6,395 bases of DNA from Candidatus Nanopelagicales bacterium (GTDB lineage Bacteria > Actinomycetota > Actinomycetes > S36-B12 > UBA10799), in assembly GCA_025455985.1 (NCBI GenBank), contig JALOLM010000276.1, positions 1-6,395 on the forward strand. Reading direction: 5' to 3'. The number at the start of each line of letters is the position of its first letter. The first letter of the stretch is position 1. Of the stretch, positions 1 through 5,458 are shown piece after piece. Under the pieces are notes generated by a model. It was not told the DNA's origin, searched no databases, and was given only the letters and a program-made list of their open reading frames with translations. The position numbers and the translations under genes are program-made.

Positions 1-1043
1 CCGTCGGGCACCACGGAGACGTGTCCGCCGCTGCGCAGCACCTTCTCGATGAGGTCATCCACTGCGTCGTCGATGACCTCGGGGTGCTCGTCGTCGTCGA
101 CCGGCTCGACGTAGCGGCCGTCGGCCACCAGGCGGGCGGGCATCGCAAAGTGCCGTTCGACGACAAGTAGCTCAGGCTTCTCGGTCGAGGCTGCGTGCCA
201 GCAGCCGAGCAGGCCGGTGACCGCTCGCTTCCCGCGCAGCCGGGCGTTGAGGGTGTCGTTCGCCGCGGCCGCCAGATCGTCAACGTGGTCACGCATCACT
301 GATCGTCCGATGTCCTCGAGTTCGGTCATGTGCGGCCGTGAGTGGATGCCGCGGGCGATACCGGCGACCTTGGTCCCGTTACGCGTCACCTTCAAGAACT
401 CCCCGACGACGCGGTCGCCGCCGACAATCACGATGGGCAGATTGGCTTCTGCGAGGTGACGGGTCAGCCCGGCGTCCACGCTGCGCAGGAACAACCGCAG
501 GCGTTCCAGGTCGCGACCGGCGCGAACACGGCCTTCACGCAGCGCGGGGAAGTCCGGGGACAGGATCGGCTCGAGGTACTTCTGATTGTGGCGGTAGAGA
601 TTTGCGCCGCGGTGGTCCATGTGCAGCAGGAGGAACGGCGGATTGGCCTGGATCGCGCTCACGATGTCCCGGGTGGCGAACGTGGGGTCGATGACAACCC
701 GGTCCTCCACGAAGACCGGCAGTTGGTAGACGCGCATAGTCGCGTCGCTGACGAAGATCGCCAGCGCCTCGTCGGCGGGTCCGCGGCTGGCTTTCGCAAC
801 CGCTGCCTGCAAGCGGGCGCGGAGAACTTGGGCGTGGTCCTGGTCGGGTTCGAGTTCCAGGCGGCGTTCCACGTCGCGGGCGTTGGCGATCAACCGCAGG
901 CGATCGACCTCACTCAGGCGCTGTCCCGGCGTGGTCGACACGAGGATCGAGATGCACAGTCCGTGCACCCGCATCAGGCCTTCGAGGTCATGTTGATCGG
1001 GGCGGGAAAGCATCGGCCGGGGTGGGTTGAGAAGTGCGTTCAC
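1..1043 (-). CDS. baeRF (family-3-like) release-factor-related protein, C-terminus cut by window edge
   Basis: This is an open frame of 347 complete codons read from GTG at 1043 to the left window edge; the stop lies outside. The GTG is preceded by AGGAG seven bases upstream, which decides the start. The protein resembles the bacterial homologues of archaeal/eukaryotic release factor eRF1 (baeRF family, most like family 3). Visible landmarks are an N-terminal strand CISILVSTTPG (residues 30-40), ALAIFVSDATMRVYQLPV (93-110), FLLLHMDHRGANLYRHN (137-153), a helix with FLRSVDAGLTRHL (185-197) followed by NLPIVIVGGD (201-210), and a C-terminal part with ELLVVERHFAMPARL (291-305) and IEKVLRSGGHVSVVPDG. 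The family is proposed to act on ribosomes or in translation quality control; the actual role is unknown. No GGQ peptidyl-hydrolysis motif is seen in the visible part, so classical termination activity is unlikely. The plus-strand frame over 342-1127 is its shadow. The family assignment is by recalled pattern, not by search. Confidence 0.75.
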   Translation of the reverse strand, partial: MNALLNPPRPMLSRPDQHDLEGLMRVHGLCISILVSTTPGQRLSEVDRLRLIANARDVERRLELEPDQDHAQVLRARLQAAVAKASRGPADEALAIFVSDATMRVYQLPVFVEDRVVIDPTFATRDIVSAIQANPPFLLLHMDHRGANLYRHNQKYLEPILSPDFPALREGRVRAGRDLERLRLFLRSVDAGLTRHLAEANLPIVIVGGDRVVGEFLKVTRNGTKVAGIARGIHSRPHMTELEDIGRSVMRDHVDDLAAAANDTLNARLRGKRAVTGLLGCWHAASTEKPELLVVERHFAMPARLVADGRYVEPVDDDEHPEVIDDAVDDLIEKVLRSGGHVSVVPD

Positions 1044-1101
1044 GTACTGACTCCTGGTCTGTTCCAGAGGTCTCTCCCAGCCCGTAGGCCCTCACCGACC
1101 G

Positions 1102-1120
1102 GGTGGCCGCGGCGGCCACC
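1102..1120. promoter_or_regulatory. Perfect 19-bp palindrome, operator or leader hairpin candidate
   Basis: GGTGGCCGC-G-GCGGCCACC is an exact 9+1+9 inverted repeat, located about 60 bases upstream of the baeRF-like start codon and about 120 bases upstream of the cupin. If transcription of the minus-strand gene begins near 1161, the palindrome lies in the 5' leader and could fold as an RNA hairpin; as DNA it has the form of a dimeric repressor site. No regulator is identified in the window. The palindrome is seen directly; its role is inferred. Confidence 0.4.
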
Positions 1121-1167
1121 GTCCTGACGATCGGCGAGTGTTGGGGTACTCCCCTCGCGTGGTCACC

Positions 1168-1196
1168 ACTATGCCTGCTCGTTTCAAAGAATGCAA
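1168..1196 (-). promoter_or_regulatory. Possible promoter for the baeRF-like gene
   Basis: Read on the minus strand, TTGCAT (1196-1191) and CATAGT (1173-1168) are separated by exactly 17 bases, resembling -35 and -10 hexamers (3/6 and 4/6 matches to the sigma-70 consensus). Transcription would start near 1161 and give a leader of roughly 118 bases containing the palindrome at 1102-1120. The matches are modest, so this is a weak prediction. Confidence 0.3.
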
Positions 1197-1223
1197 GTGA
1201 ATTCAGGTATTCATGTGCATAGA

Positions 1224-1229
1224 AATACT
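1224..1229 (+). promoter_or_regulatory. Possible -10 element for a leaderless cupin transcript
   Basis: AATACT ends 8 bases before the cupin ATG at 1238, so a start site at the usual 6-8 base spacing would fall on or beside the ATG itself. No Shine-Dalgarno sequence is visible before that ATG, which fits a leaderless mRNA, common in actinobacteria. A clear -35 hexamer is not seen. Confidence 0.25.
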
Positions 1230-1237
1230 CTGGACAC

Positions 1238-1558
1238 ATGACCAGTCGCATTCTCTTCCCAGCAAACCGCACCCTCGATCACGAGCCGTTGTCAGACGGT
1301 GCCGTGACCACCGGTGTCTGGCAGGCGCCGGTCGAGGCCCTCGAGTGTGGCCTCTGGGAGCATTCGGAAGGCGTTTCCACCGACATCGAGGCGCACGAGG
1401 TCTTTGTTGTGCTCTCAGGGTCGGCCCGGATCGAGGTCGAAGGTCAGGACGACCTCGTGGTCGGACCCGGCGACGTGGTCGAACTGCAGGCCGGAGCGCG
1501 CACCGTCTGGCACGTCACCGAACCGCTGCGCAAGTTCTGGGTGCTGGTTCCCGGTTGA
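1238..1558 (+). CDS. Small cupin-domain protein (DUF861-like)
   Basis: A 106-residue protein that is essentially one cupin beta-barrel. The first cupin motif is around residues 45-66, with H53, E54 and the LSGSARIEVEG turn. The second is at 77-92 (GPGDVVELQAGARTVWHV), followed by EPLRKFWVL, an ending typical of the DUF861/cupin_3 group that includes ureidoglycine aminohydrolase-like proteins. Only some classical metal-ligand histidines are present, so metal binding is uncertain and the substrate cannot be inferred. No signal peptide is seen, so it is cytosolic. ATG at 1238 is chosen because the conserved fold begins soon after it, and the transcript may be leaderless. The gene stands alone, diverges from the baeRF-like gene, and ends 1 bp from the converging collagen-like gene. 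Plus-strand frames starting at 1213 and 1314 are shadows. Confidence 0.85.
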   Translation: MTSRILFPANRTLDHEPLSDGAVTTGVWQAPVEALECGLWEHSEGVSTDIEAHEVFVVLSGSARIEVEGQDDLVVGPGDVVELQAGARTVWHVTEPLRKFWVLVPG

Positions 1559-1559
1559 G

Positions 1560-2171
1560 TCAGCCAACGGTGGCGCAGACCGCCGTCACCTTGAGGTCGA
1601 GGGAGTTGTCGAACTGTGAGGAGTTGTTGAACAACTGCACCGACCATCCGGTGGCCTGCGCGTTGGGCTGACTCGCGCTGACCAGGATCTGGCGCTGCGC
1701 ACCGTTCTCCATCGGATCCGTGCCGAGGTCGAAGCCACCGGAGATCGCGGTCTTACCGGCTGGGCACGTGACCGTCTTCACGTCGCTGAGGCCGCGCTGG
1801 CCGCCACTGTTCACCACGAAGACGTTGGCGAACGTCTGGGAGACGACCTCGACTCCGGCGAGTCCTGGTGCTCCCGGTGCACCTGGAGCTCCCTGTGGGC
1901 CTTGCGGTCCGGCCGGGCCCTCAACGGAGCCGCTGAAGTCCGACGGCGACAACGAGCCGTCCTTGATCTTCTTGCCGGTGATCGTCTCGTCCTTGATCTT
2001 CTTGTTCGTGATTGTCGCGTTCTTGATGTCCTTGGCCGTGATGCTGCCGTCCTTGATGTCCTTGCCTGTGATCATCTTCGCTGCCGTCGCGACACCGGCT
2101 GATCCGGCGAAGGCGATCACGGCGACGATCGCGATCGGAGCGATGTGGCTGGGTCGAGGTTTGCTGGTCAT
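1560..2171 (-). CDS. Secreted/anchored collagen-like repeat protein
   Basis: A 203-residue protein starting at ATG 2171, preceded by GAAGGA at a suitable distance. Residues 10-30 form a hydrophobic signal or anchor helix after a basic N-terminus (MTSKPRPSH), so the rest is predicted to be outside the cell. Residues 34-73 are four consecutive 10-residue repeats of the form IT-x-K-[DK]-IK-[DN]-x-[ST], followed by a degenerate fifth copy. Residues 85-105 are seven Gly-X-Y triplets rich in Pro and Ala. The C-terminal domain (about 107-203) has two cysteines, C136 (VTCPAGKTAISGGF) and C199 (TAVCATVG), likely a disulphide. This repeat/collagen/globular arrangement is recurrent in actinobacterial surface proteins of unknown function. 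The open frame extends upstream to 2327, but that part overlaps the dehydrogenase gene and has no better start. The stop is 1 bp from the cupin stop. Confidence 0.8.
   Translation of the reverse strand: MTSKPRPSHIAPIAIVAVIAFAGSAGVATAAKMITGKDIKDGSITAKDIKNATITNKKIKDETITGKKIKDGSLSPSDFSGSVEGPAGPQGPQGAPGAPGAPGLAGVEVVSQTFANVFVVNSGGQRGLSDVKTVTCPAGKTAISGGFDLGTDPMENGAQRQILVSASQPNAQATGWSVQLFNNSSQFDNSLDLKVTAVCATVG
1857..1919 (-). repeat. Gly-X-Y collagen-like coding repeat (7 triplets)
   Basis: Encodes residues 85-105 of the surface protein, glycine at every third residue (GPAGPQGPQGAPG and on). The Pro/Ala/Gln-rich triplets could form a short triple helix, though seven triplets is short for a stable one. 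Repetitive codons make this stretch prone to length variation between strains. Confidence 0.85.
1953..2072 (-). repeat. Four 30-bp in-frame repeats (10-residue units)
   Basis: Four adjacent 30-bp units encode residues 34-73 of the collagen-like protein. Each contains a CCTTGAT/TCTTGAT core on the plus strand at 30-bp spacing. The unit pattern is ITGKDIKDGS with substitutions, and the repeats have diverged at the DNA level while conserving the amino-acid pattern. The regular Ile spacing suggests a beta-solenoid-like or extended stalk, by analogy with similar actinobacterial proteins. Confidence 0.85.
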
Positions 2172-2199
2172 GGGGATTCCTTCCGCCCGTGGTGCGTCG

Positions 2200-2205
2200 A
2201 GCGTA
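2200..2205 (-). promoter_or_regulatory. Possible -10 element for the collagen-like gene
   Basis: On the minus strand TACGCT fits the actinobacterial TAnnnT -10 pattern and lies about 29 bases upstream of the ATG at 2171, leaving room for the GAAGGA ribosome-binding site. No good -35 is seen at 16-18 bases, where the inverted repeat of 2220-2239 lies instead; this could mean factor-dependent transcription. Confidence 0.3.
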
Positions 2206-2219
2206 GGGGGCTCAAACGA

Positions 2220-2239
2220 GAACGCGGAATCCGCCGTTC
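2220..2239 (-). terminator. Stem-loop after the dehydrogenase, likely terminator
   Basis: GAACGCGGA and TCCGC-C-GTTC form a 9-bp stem with one bulged C and a single central base (a larger loop in practice). On the minus strand it begins 8 bases after the dehydrogenase stop and is followed by TCGTTTG, a weak U-rich run. It lies in the 76-base gap before the collagen-like gene, so it fits a terminator separating the two. A double-stranded operator for the collagen-like gene is the alternative, given its position where a -35 would be. Confidence 0.45.
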
Positions 2240-2247
2240 GTGCCCCG

Positions 2248-3126
2248 TCAGTCTGCGCCCAACGCGCGCATCCGCGCGGCGATGAGTGCCCTGGCTCGTG
2301 GCAGGAAGGCTTGCGAGTCACCACCAACGTGCGGCGTCACCAGCACACCCGGGCAGGTCCACAGCGGATGGTCCGGCGGCAGCGGCTCTGGGTCCGTCAC
2401 GTCCAGGGCTGCCCGCAGTCGCCCTGCGGTGGTCTGGAGAACCAGGGCCTCGGTGTCTACCAGCGTCCCGCGCCCGACGTTGACCAGCAGCGCGCCGTCG
2501 CGCATCGCCGCTAACCGTTCCGCCGACATGAAGGCCGGACCGGGTTGCCCCGGCAGTGCCAGCACCACGATGTCGAAGGTCGGCAAGTGCACGTCGAACT
2601 GTGACACGGGTAGGCAATCGCGCCCACTGCGCGAGAACGCGGTCAGCTTGACCTCGAGCTTGACCTCGAAGGGTTCCAAGCGGGCGGCGATCGCCCGTCC
2701 GACTCCTCCGAACCCCACCAGTCCGACTGCGCTGTCAGCCAGCGATGGCCGGCGGGTGTGGGCCCACCGTCCGGGCGTCATGTCGCGCGCGGCGGTGTCG
2801 ATGCCACGCTGTGCGGCGATCATCAGGCCCACCGCCAGCTCCGCCGTGCTCGTGTCATGCAGGCCGACGGCCCGCTCCACGGGCACCGGCGGCAGGTGCG
2901 GGACCAGACCGTCCACACCGGCCATCAGTGAGACCACCCTGGTCAACTTCGGCATCCGCCAGGCGATCCACAGATCGGCCGGTTCGGGCATGTAGGGGGC
3001 GACGAACACCTCAACCCGGTCGAGGTCGTGCTGCGGGGGTTCGGGTTCACCCTGGTCCCACCACAGGTACTCCACGCCGGGCAGCGCGGGCGGTGCCAGC
3101 CACCGTGGCATCAGCACGACCGTCAT
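2248..3126 (-). CDS. D-isomer-specific 2-hydroxyacid dehydrogenase
   Basis: A 292-residue NAD(P)-dependent oxidoreductase, expected to interconvert a 2-keto acid and a D-2-hydroxy acid in the cytosol; the substrate cannot be told. All catalytic landmarks are present: the nucleotide-binding GFGGVG at 138-143, the active-site Arg219 in NVGRG, Glu247 in TDPEPLP and His266 in TPHVGG. The helix with STAELAVGLMIAA (93-105) is also typical. The second Rossmann strand ends in SRSGR (165-169) rather than an acidic residue, which in this family often accompanies NADPH use. At 292 residues it is short for the family (usually about 310-330), with a compact N-terminal substrate domain. Residues 154-161 read EVKLEVKL because of a 12-bp tandem duplication. 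ATG at 3126 overlaps the stop of the DUF998-like gene by four bases, so translation is probably coupled. The open frame continues upstream to 3768, but that portion is a shadow of the membrane protein. Confidence 0.88.
   Translation of the reverse strand: MTVVLMPRWLAPPALPGVEYLWWDQGEPEPPQHDLDRVEVFVAPYMPEPADLWIAWRMPKLTRVVSLMAGVDGLVPHLPPVPVERAVGLHDTSTAELAVGLMIAAQRGIDTAARDMTPGRWAHTRRPSLADSAVGLVGFGGVGRAIAARLEPFEVKLEVKLTAFSRSGRDCLPVSQFDVHLPTFDIVVLALPGQPGPAFMSAERLAAMRDGALLVNVGRGTLVDTEALVLQTTAGRLRAALDVTDPEPLPPDHPLWTCPGVLVTPHVGGDSQAFLPRARALIAARMRALGAD
2645..2669 (-). repeat. 12-bp in-frame tandem duplication inside the dehydrogenase
   Basis: AGCTTGACCTCG at 2645-2656 is repeated exactly at 2657-2668, with one further matching base. 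It encodes EVKL twice (residues 154-161), between the helix after the glycine motif and the second strand of the Rossmann fold. The frame is kept. Confidence 0.9.
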
Positions 3127-3731
3127 CGGCCGACCCTGCTTGCCTGGATCCGGCTGCGGTGGCTCTGCGCCTCGTATACAGCCACCACCAGCCAGATCTG
3201 CCCCACTGCTATCCAGGTGCGCTGCGCCAGGCCTTCTGGGAACAGCAGCAGCCCGCTGAACGTCAAGGCGAACACCACGGAGGCGACGATGCCCGGCACA
3301 CCGACCAGGCTGTGGTGGCCCTTGGTGATCGCAACGATGCCGAGCGTGATCATGGCGGCCATGGTGACGACCGCGTAAGTGATCACGCCGATGTTGTGGA
3401 CTGTTTCGGCCGGTGTGTTGTCGACGACGTAGGGGCAGAAGCGGGCGCGCTCGGGACACGGCACGCGGAAGAAGGCCACGAAGACGAGCGCGAGGCCGGC
3501 GACCAGAAGCAGCACCGCGACGGCCCGGTTCACAGGCCAGAAGGTGTAGGCGGCCACCCACTGGGCTGCGGCCGTGAGCAGGATCGCCAAGACCGTCACC
3601 CAGATGAGTTTGCTGCCATCGGCGGCGAGCAGGCTGACGTGATCGCGGTAGTGCTTGTAGCCGGGGTTGGCCACCCCTGTCACGAAGATCAGCGCCCAGA
3701 ACCCGGCGAACAGGATCGGCACCGGTTTCAC
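3123..3731 (-). CDS. Six-helix membrane protein, DUF998-like
   Basis: A 202-residue integral membrane protein. Hydrophobic segments lie at about 5-21, 42-62, 68-88, 112-135, 143-163 and 172-187. Features matching the DUF998 family are NPGYKHYRDHVSLLAADG after the first helix, VHNIG at the start of helix four and FPEGLAQR before the last helix. C92 and C99 (PCPERARFC) lie in the loop after helix three and may form a disulphide. The family function is unknown. The start is GTG at 3731; the ribosome-binding site is weak, and GTG at 3722 (V4) is a possible alternative. Its TGA overlaps the dehydrogenase ATG (ATGA), so the two are one transcriptional unit. Charge and helix positions support the membrane assignment strongly and the family moderately. 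Confidence 0.8.
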   Translation of the reverse strand: MKPVPILFAGFWALIFVTGVANPGYKHYRDHVSLLAADGSKLIWVTVLAILLTAAAQWVAAYTFWPVNRAVAVLLLVAGLALVFVAFFRVPCPERARFCPYVVDNTPAETVHNIGVITYAVVTMAAMITLGIVAITKGHHSLVGVPGIVASVVFALTFSGLLLFPEGLAQRTWIAVGQIWLVVAVYEAQSHRSRIQASRVGR

Positions 3732-3832
3732 AGGTCCAGCCTGCCAGGCTCGGGGGCGCGGGCGTCAAGGCAGCGATCCTTACCCGGTTCTCACCCTGCT
3801 CACGCCTGACGCCGAATTCCGGACCTCACCAT
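3732..3832. other. Divergent intergenic region between the DUF998-like gene and the flavin operon
   Basis: These 101 bases separate the minus-strand GTG at 3731 from the plus-strand start at 3833, so both promoters should lie here. I see no convincing -10/-35 pair on either strand and no strong palindrome; the region is GC-rich. Confidence 0.5.
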
Positions 3833-4060
3833 GTGGCCATGGACCAGATTCTGCACAGCGGGTCGCGATGGGAGCCTGGCGCGGGACACGTGCCAGTTCC
3901 CGCGCGCACTCGCCCAGCCTCAGCGACAAGCCGGAGTCCGCATGCCGCTGTGATCGCGGCGATCCTCGTTGCCGCCGGGCTGCTCGGTGCTGCGGCCGGC
4001 ACGACGCTGGCCCGCGACCCCGCCGGGTTCAGCATTGAGGAGCGAGGCGACGACCGATGA
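3833..4060 (+). CDS. Small single-helix membrane protein at the head of the flavin operon, unrecognised
   Basis: A frame of 75 residues whose TGA overlaps the reductase ATG (ATGA at 4057-4060). I do not recognise the family. Residues 1-37 are polar, rich in Pro, Arg and Ser. Residues about 38-60 form one hydrophobic helix (AAVIAAILVAAGLLGAAAG), and the tail ends RDPAGFSIEERGDDR. The N-terminus is uncertain: GTG 3833 and ATG 3839 are possible but have weak ribosome-binding sites, and in-frame GTG at 3890 would give a shorter protein beginning just before the helix. Evidence for being real is the coupled overlap, the good transmembrane helix, and the need for upstream sequence to carry the reductase ribosome-binding site. 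It could be a structural partner of the reductase or FMN-bind protein; that is inference from position. Confidence 0.55.
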   Translation: MAMDQILHSGSRWEPGAGHVPVPARTRPASATSRSPHAAVIAAILVAAGLLGAAAGTTLARDPAGFSIEERGDDR

Positions 4061-5454
4061 CTGTGCTGGAAGCGCCACGCGTTCATCACGCGGACGTCGA
4101 CACGTCAAAGGCACGCACCGATGCCAGGGTTCGCGCGGCGTCGGCGGTGTTTCTGTGGGCCTCGCTGCTGCTGGTCACGTACTGGTGGGTCGCCGACGGC
4201 GGCATTCAGGACCTCACATCCTGGGAGTCCGGGCTGAATTCCTTGGGCCGCATCGCCGGGTTGTGGGCCAGCGATCTGCTACTGGTGCAGGTGTTACTCA
4301 TCGCGCGCATCCCGGTGTTCGAGCGGGCCTTCGGGCAGGACCGGATGGTCAGCTTGCACAGGCTCGTCGGTCTTACCTCGTTCAACCTGATGGTCGTGCA
4401 CATCGTCGCCAACACGTGGGGTTACGCGGGCGGCAGCCTGGCTGCGATTCCGTCGACGTTCTGGAATCTCACCACCACGTTCCCGGGTATGTTGCTGGCC
4501 TTGGCCGGTACCGCCTGTCTGGTCATGGTCGTCGTGACCAGTGTCAAGATCGCTCGTCGTCGACTGCGGTACGAGTCGTGGCATCTGCTGCACCTGTATG
4601 CCTACCTCGGGGTGGGTCTGGCGCTGCCACATCAGCTATGGACGGGGCAGCAGTTCATCGACTCGCCTGTGGCGACGCTGTACTGGTGGACGTTCTGGGC
4701 GGTGGCAGCCGGTGCAATCCTCGTGTTCCGCGTCGGCTTGCCACTGTGGCGCAGCGCCCGCCATCGCCTGCAGGTGACCTCTGTCGTACCAGAGGGCGAC
4801 GGGGTCATGTCGGTGTACGTGACGGGTCGGCACATGGATGAGTTGAAGGCGCAGGCCGGGCAGTTCTTCACCTGGCGGTTCTTGGGGCGCAGTGGCTGGA
4901 CCCGGGGCAACCCCTACTCGCTGTCGGCGGCCCCGGATGGCCGGAGCCTGCGGATCAGCGTCAAGGCGCTCGGGGACAACAGCGCGCGTACCAGTGCGAT
5001 CCGGCCCGGGACGCGAGTGTTTGTTGAGGGTCCCTACGGCAGGCTGTCGCCGCGCGCCCGGACCAAGCAGAAGGTCGTCCTGATTGGCGCCGGAGTCGGC
5101 ATCGCGCCTTTGCGGGCGCTGGCCGAAGGCCTTGACTATGCCCCCGGCGAGGCGACCGTCCTCTACCGCTTCACCGACTCGGCGTTGTTCACGCGTGAGT
5201 TCGCCGTCCTGGCCCAAGAGCGCGGGTTGCAGGTCGTGCCGTTGCCGGGTTCGCGGCGCAGCCCGGACTCGTGGCTCGGCGCCGGCGCCGAGGGGCTGGA
5301 CGACAGCAGCGCCTTGCGGCGGTGGGTCCCAGATATAGGCGCCAGGGACGTGTTCATATGCGGTCCCTTCGCCTGGAGTGAATCCGTGCGGCTCGCGGTC
5401 GAAGCCGCTGGCGTTCCAGCAGCCCAGATCCACATCGAGAACTTCGGATGGTGA
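4057..5454 (+). CDS. Ferric-reductase-like transmembrane haem / FAD-NAD(P) oxidoreductase
   Basis: A 465-residue protein predicted to carry electrons from cytosolic NAD(P)H across the membrane. The N-terminal half has about six helices (27-45, 69-87, 101-120, 142-163, 176-195, 207-228). Two histidine pairs suit two b-type haems: H101/H115 in helix three and H179/H192 in helix five, spaced 14 and 13 as in NADPH oxidases and ferric reductases. From about 238 comes a ferredoxin-reductase-like FAD domain with GNPYSLSAAP (284-293) and VFVEGPYGRL (321-330). The NAD(P) domain then shows LIGAGVGIAPLRAL (342-355), FICGP (433-437) and a C-terminal IENFGW. No iron-sulphur domain is present. ATG 4057 has GAGG about nine bases upstream and overlaps the preceding stop. 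The next gene starts 4 bases after this stop. In context the electron acceptor is probably the FMN-bind protein, not iron directly. The minus-strand frame over 4636-5496 is a shadow. Confidence 0.92.
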   Translation: MTVLEAPRVHHADVDTSKARTDARVRAASAVFLWASLLLVTYWWVADGGIQDLTSWESGLNSLGRIAGLWASDLLLVQVLLIARIPVFERAFGQDRMVSLHRLVGLTSFNLMVVHIVANTWGYAGGSLAAIPSTFWNLTTTFPGMLLALAGTACLVMVVVTSVKIARRRLRYESWHLLHLYAYLGVGLALPHQLWTGQQFIDSPVATLYWWTFWAVAAGAILVFRVGLPLWRSARHRLQVTSVVPEGDGVMSVYVTGRHMDELKAQAGQFFTWRFLGRSGWTRGNPYSLSAAPDGRSLRISVKALGDNSARTSAIRPGTRVFVEGPYGRLSPRARTKQKVVLIGAGVGIAPLRALAEGLDYAPGEATVLYRFTDSALFTREFAVLAQERGLQVVPLPGSRRSPDSWLGAGAEGLDDSSALRRWVPDIGARDVFICGPFAWSESVRLAVEAAGVPAAQIHIENFGW

Positions 5455-5458
5455 CCCC

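Larger units (their letters stand above)
1044..1237. other. Divergent intergenic region between baeRF-like and cupin genes
   Basis: These 194 bases separate the minus-strand GTG at 1043 from the plus-strand ATG at 1238 and must hold promoters for both. Positions 1181-1230 are only about 34% GC (17 of 50), in a window that is otherwise clearly GC-rich. The baeRF side (1100-1160) is GC-rich and carries a perfect palindrome and a second imperfect stem. No short ORF with a ribosome-binding site is convincing here; the minus-strand frame over 988-1272 overlaps the baeRF start and looks like a shadow. Confidence 0.7.

Noticed and set aside
342..1127. Long plus-strand open frame of 261 codons
   Set aside because: It lies opposite the baeRF-like gene, and its translation shows no recognisable domain. 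The minus-strand frame has a strong ribosome-binding site and family motifs.
1953..2072. Regular 30-bp repeats as a CRISPR array
   Set aside because: The units are adjacent with no spacers, diverged at the DNA level, and keep a protein reading frame with a conserved decapeptide.
2172..2327. N-terminal extension of the collagen-like protein
   Set aside because: It would overlap the dehydrogenase 3' end and put polar residues before the signal helix. ATG 2171 has a proper GAAGGA site.
3127..3768. N-terminal extension of the dehydrogenase frame
   Set aside because: This part is Arg/Pro-rich, has no domain, and overlaps the membrane protein, which has six clear helices. The dehydrogenase fold begins at ATG 3126.
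3831..3953. Alternative short plus-strand ORF from ATG 3831 (40 residues)
   Set aside because: No ribosome-binding site, no hydrophobic helix, and it ends before the reductase; the overlapping frame with a helix and ATGA coupling is better supported.
3969..4841. Plus-strand frame of 290 codons in another phase
   Set aside because: It is a frame-shifted reading of the small membrane protein and reductase genes, with Arg/Gly-rich low-complexity translation and no family match.
5378..5458. Upstream start for the FMN-bind protein
   Set aside because: It would overlap the reductase C-terminus and bury the N-terminal anchor helix; MKR at 5459 gives a normal anchor.
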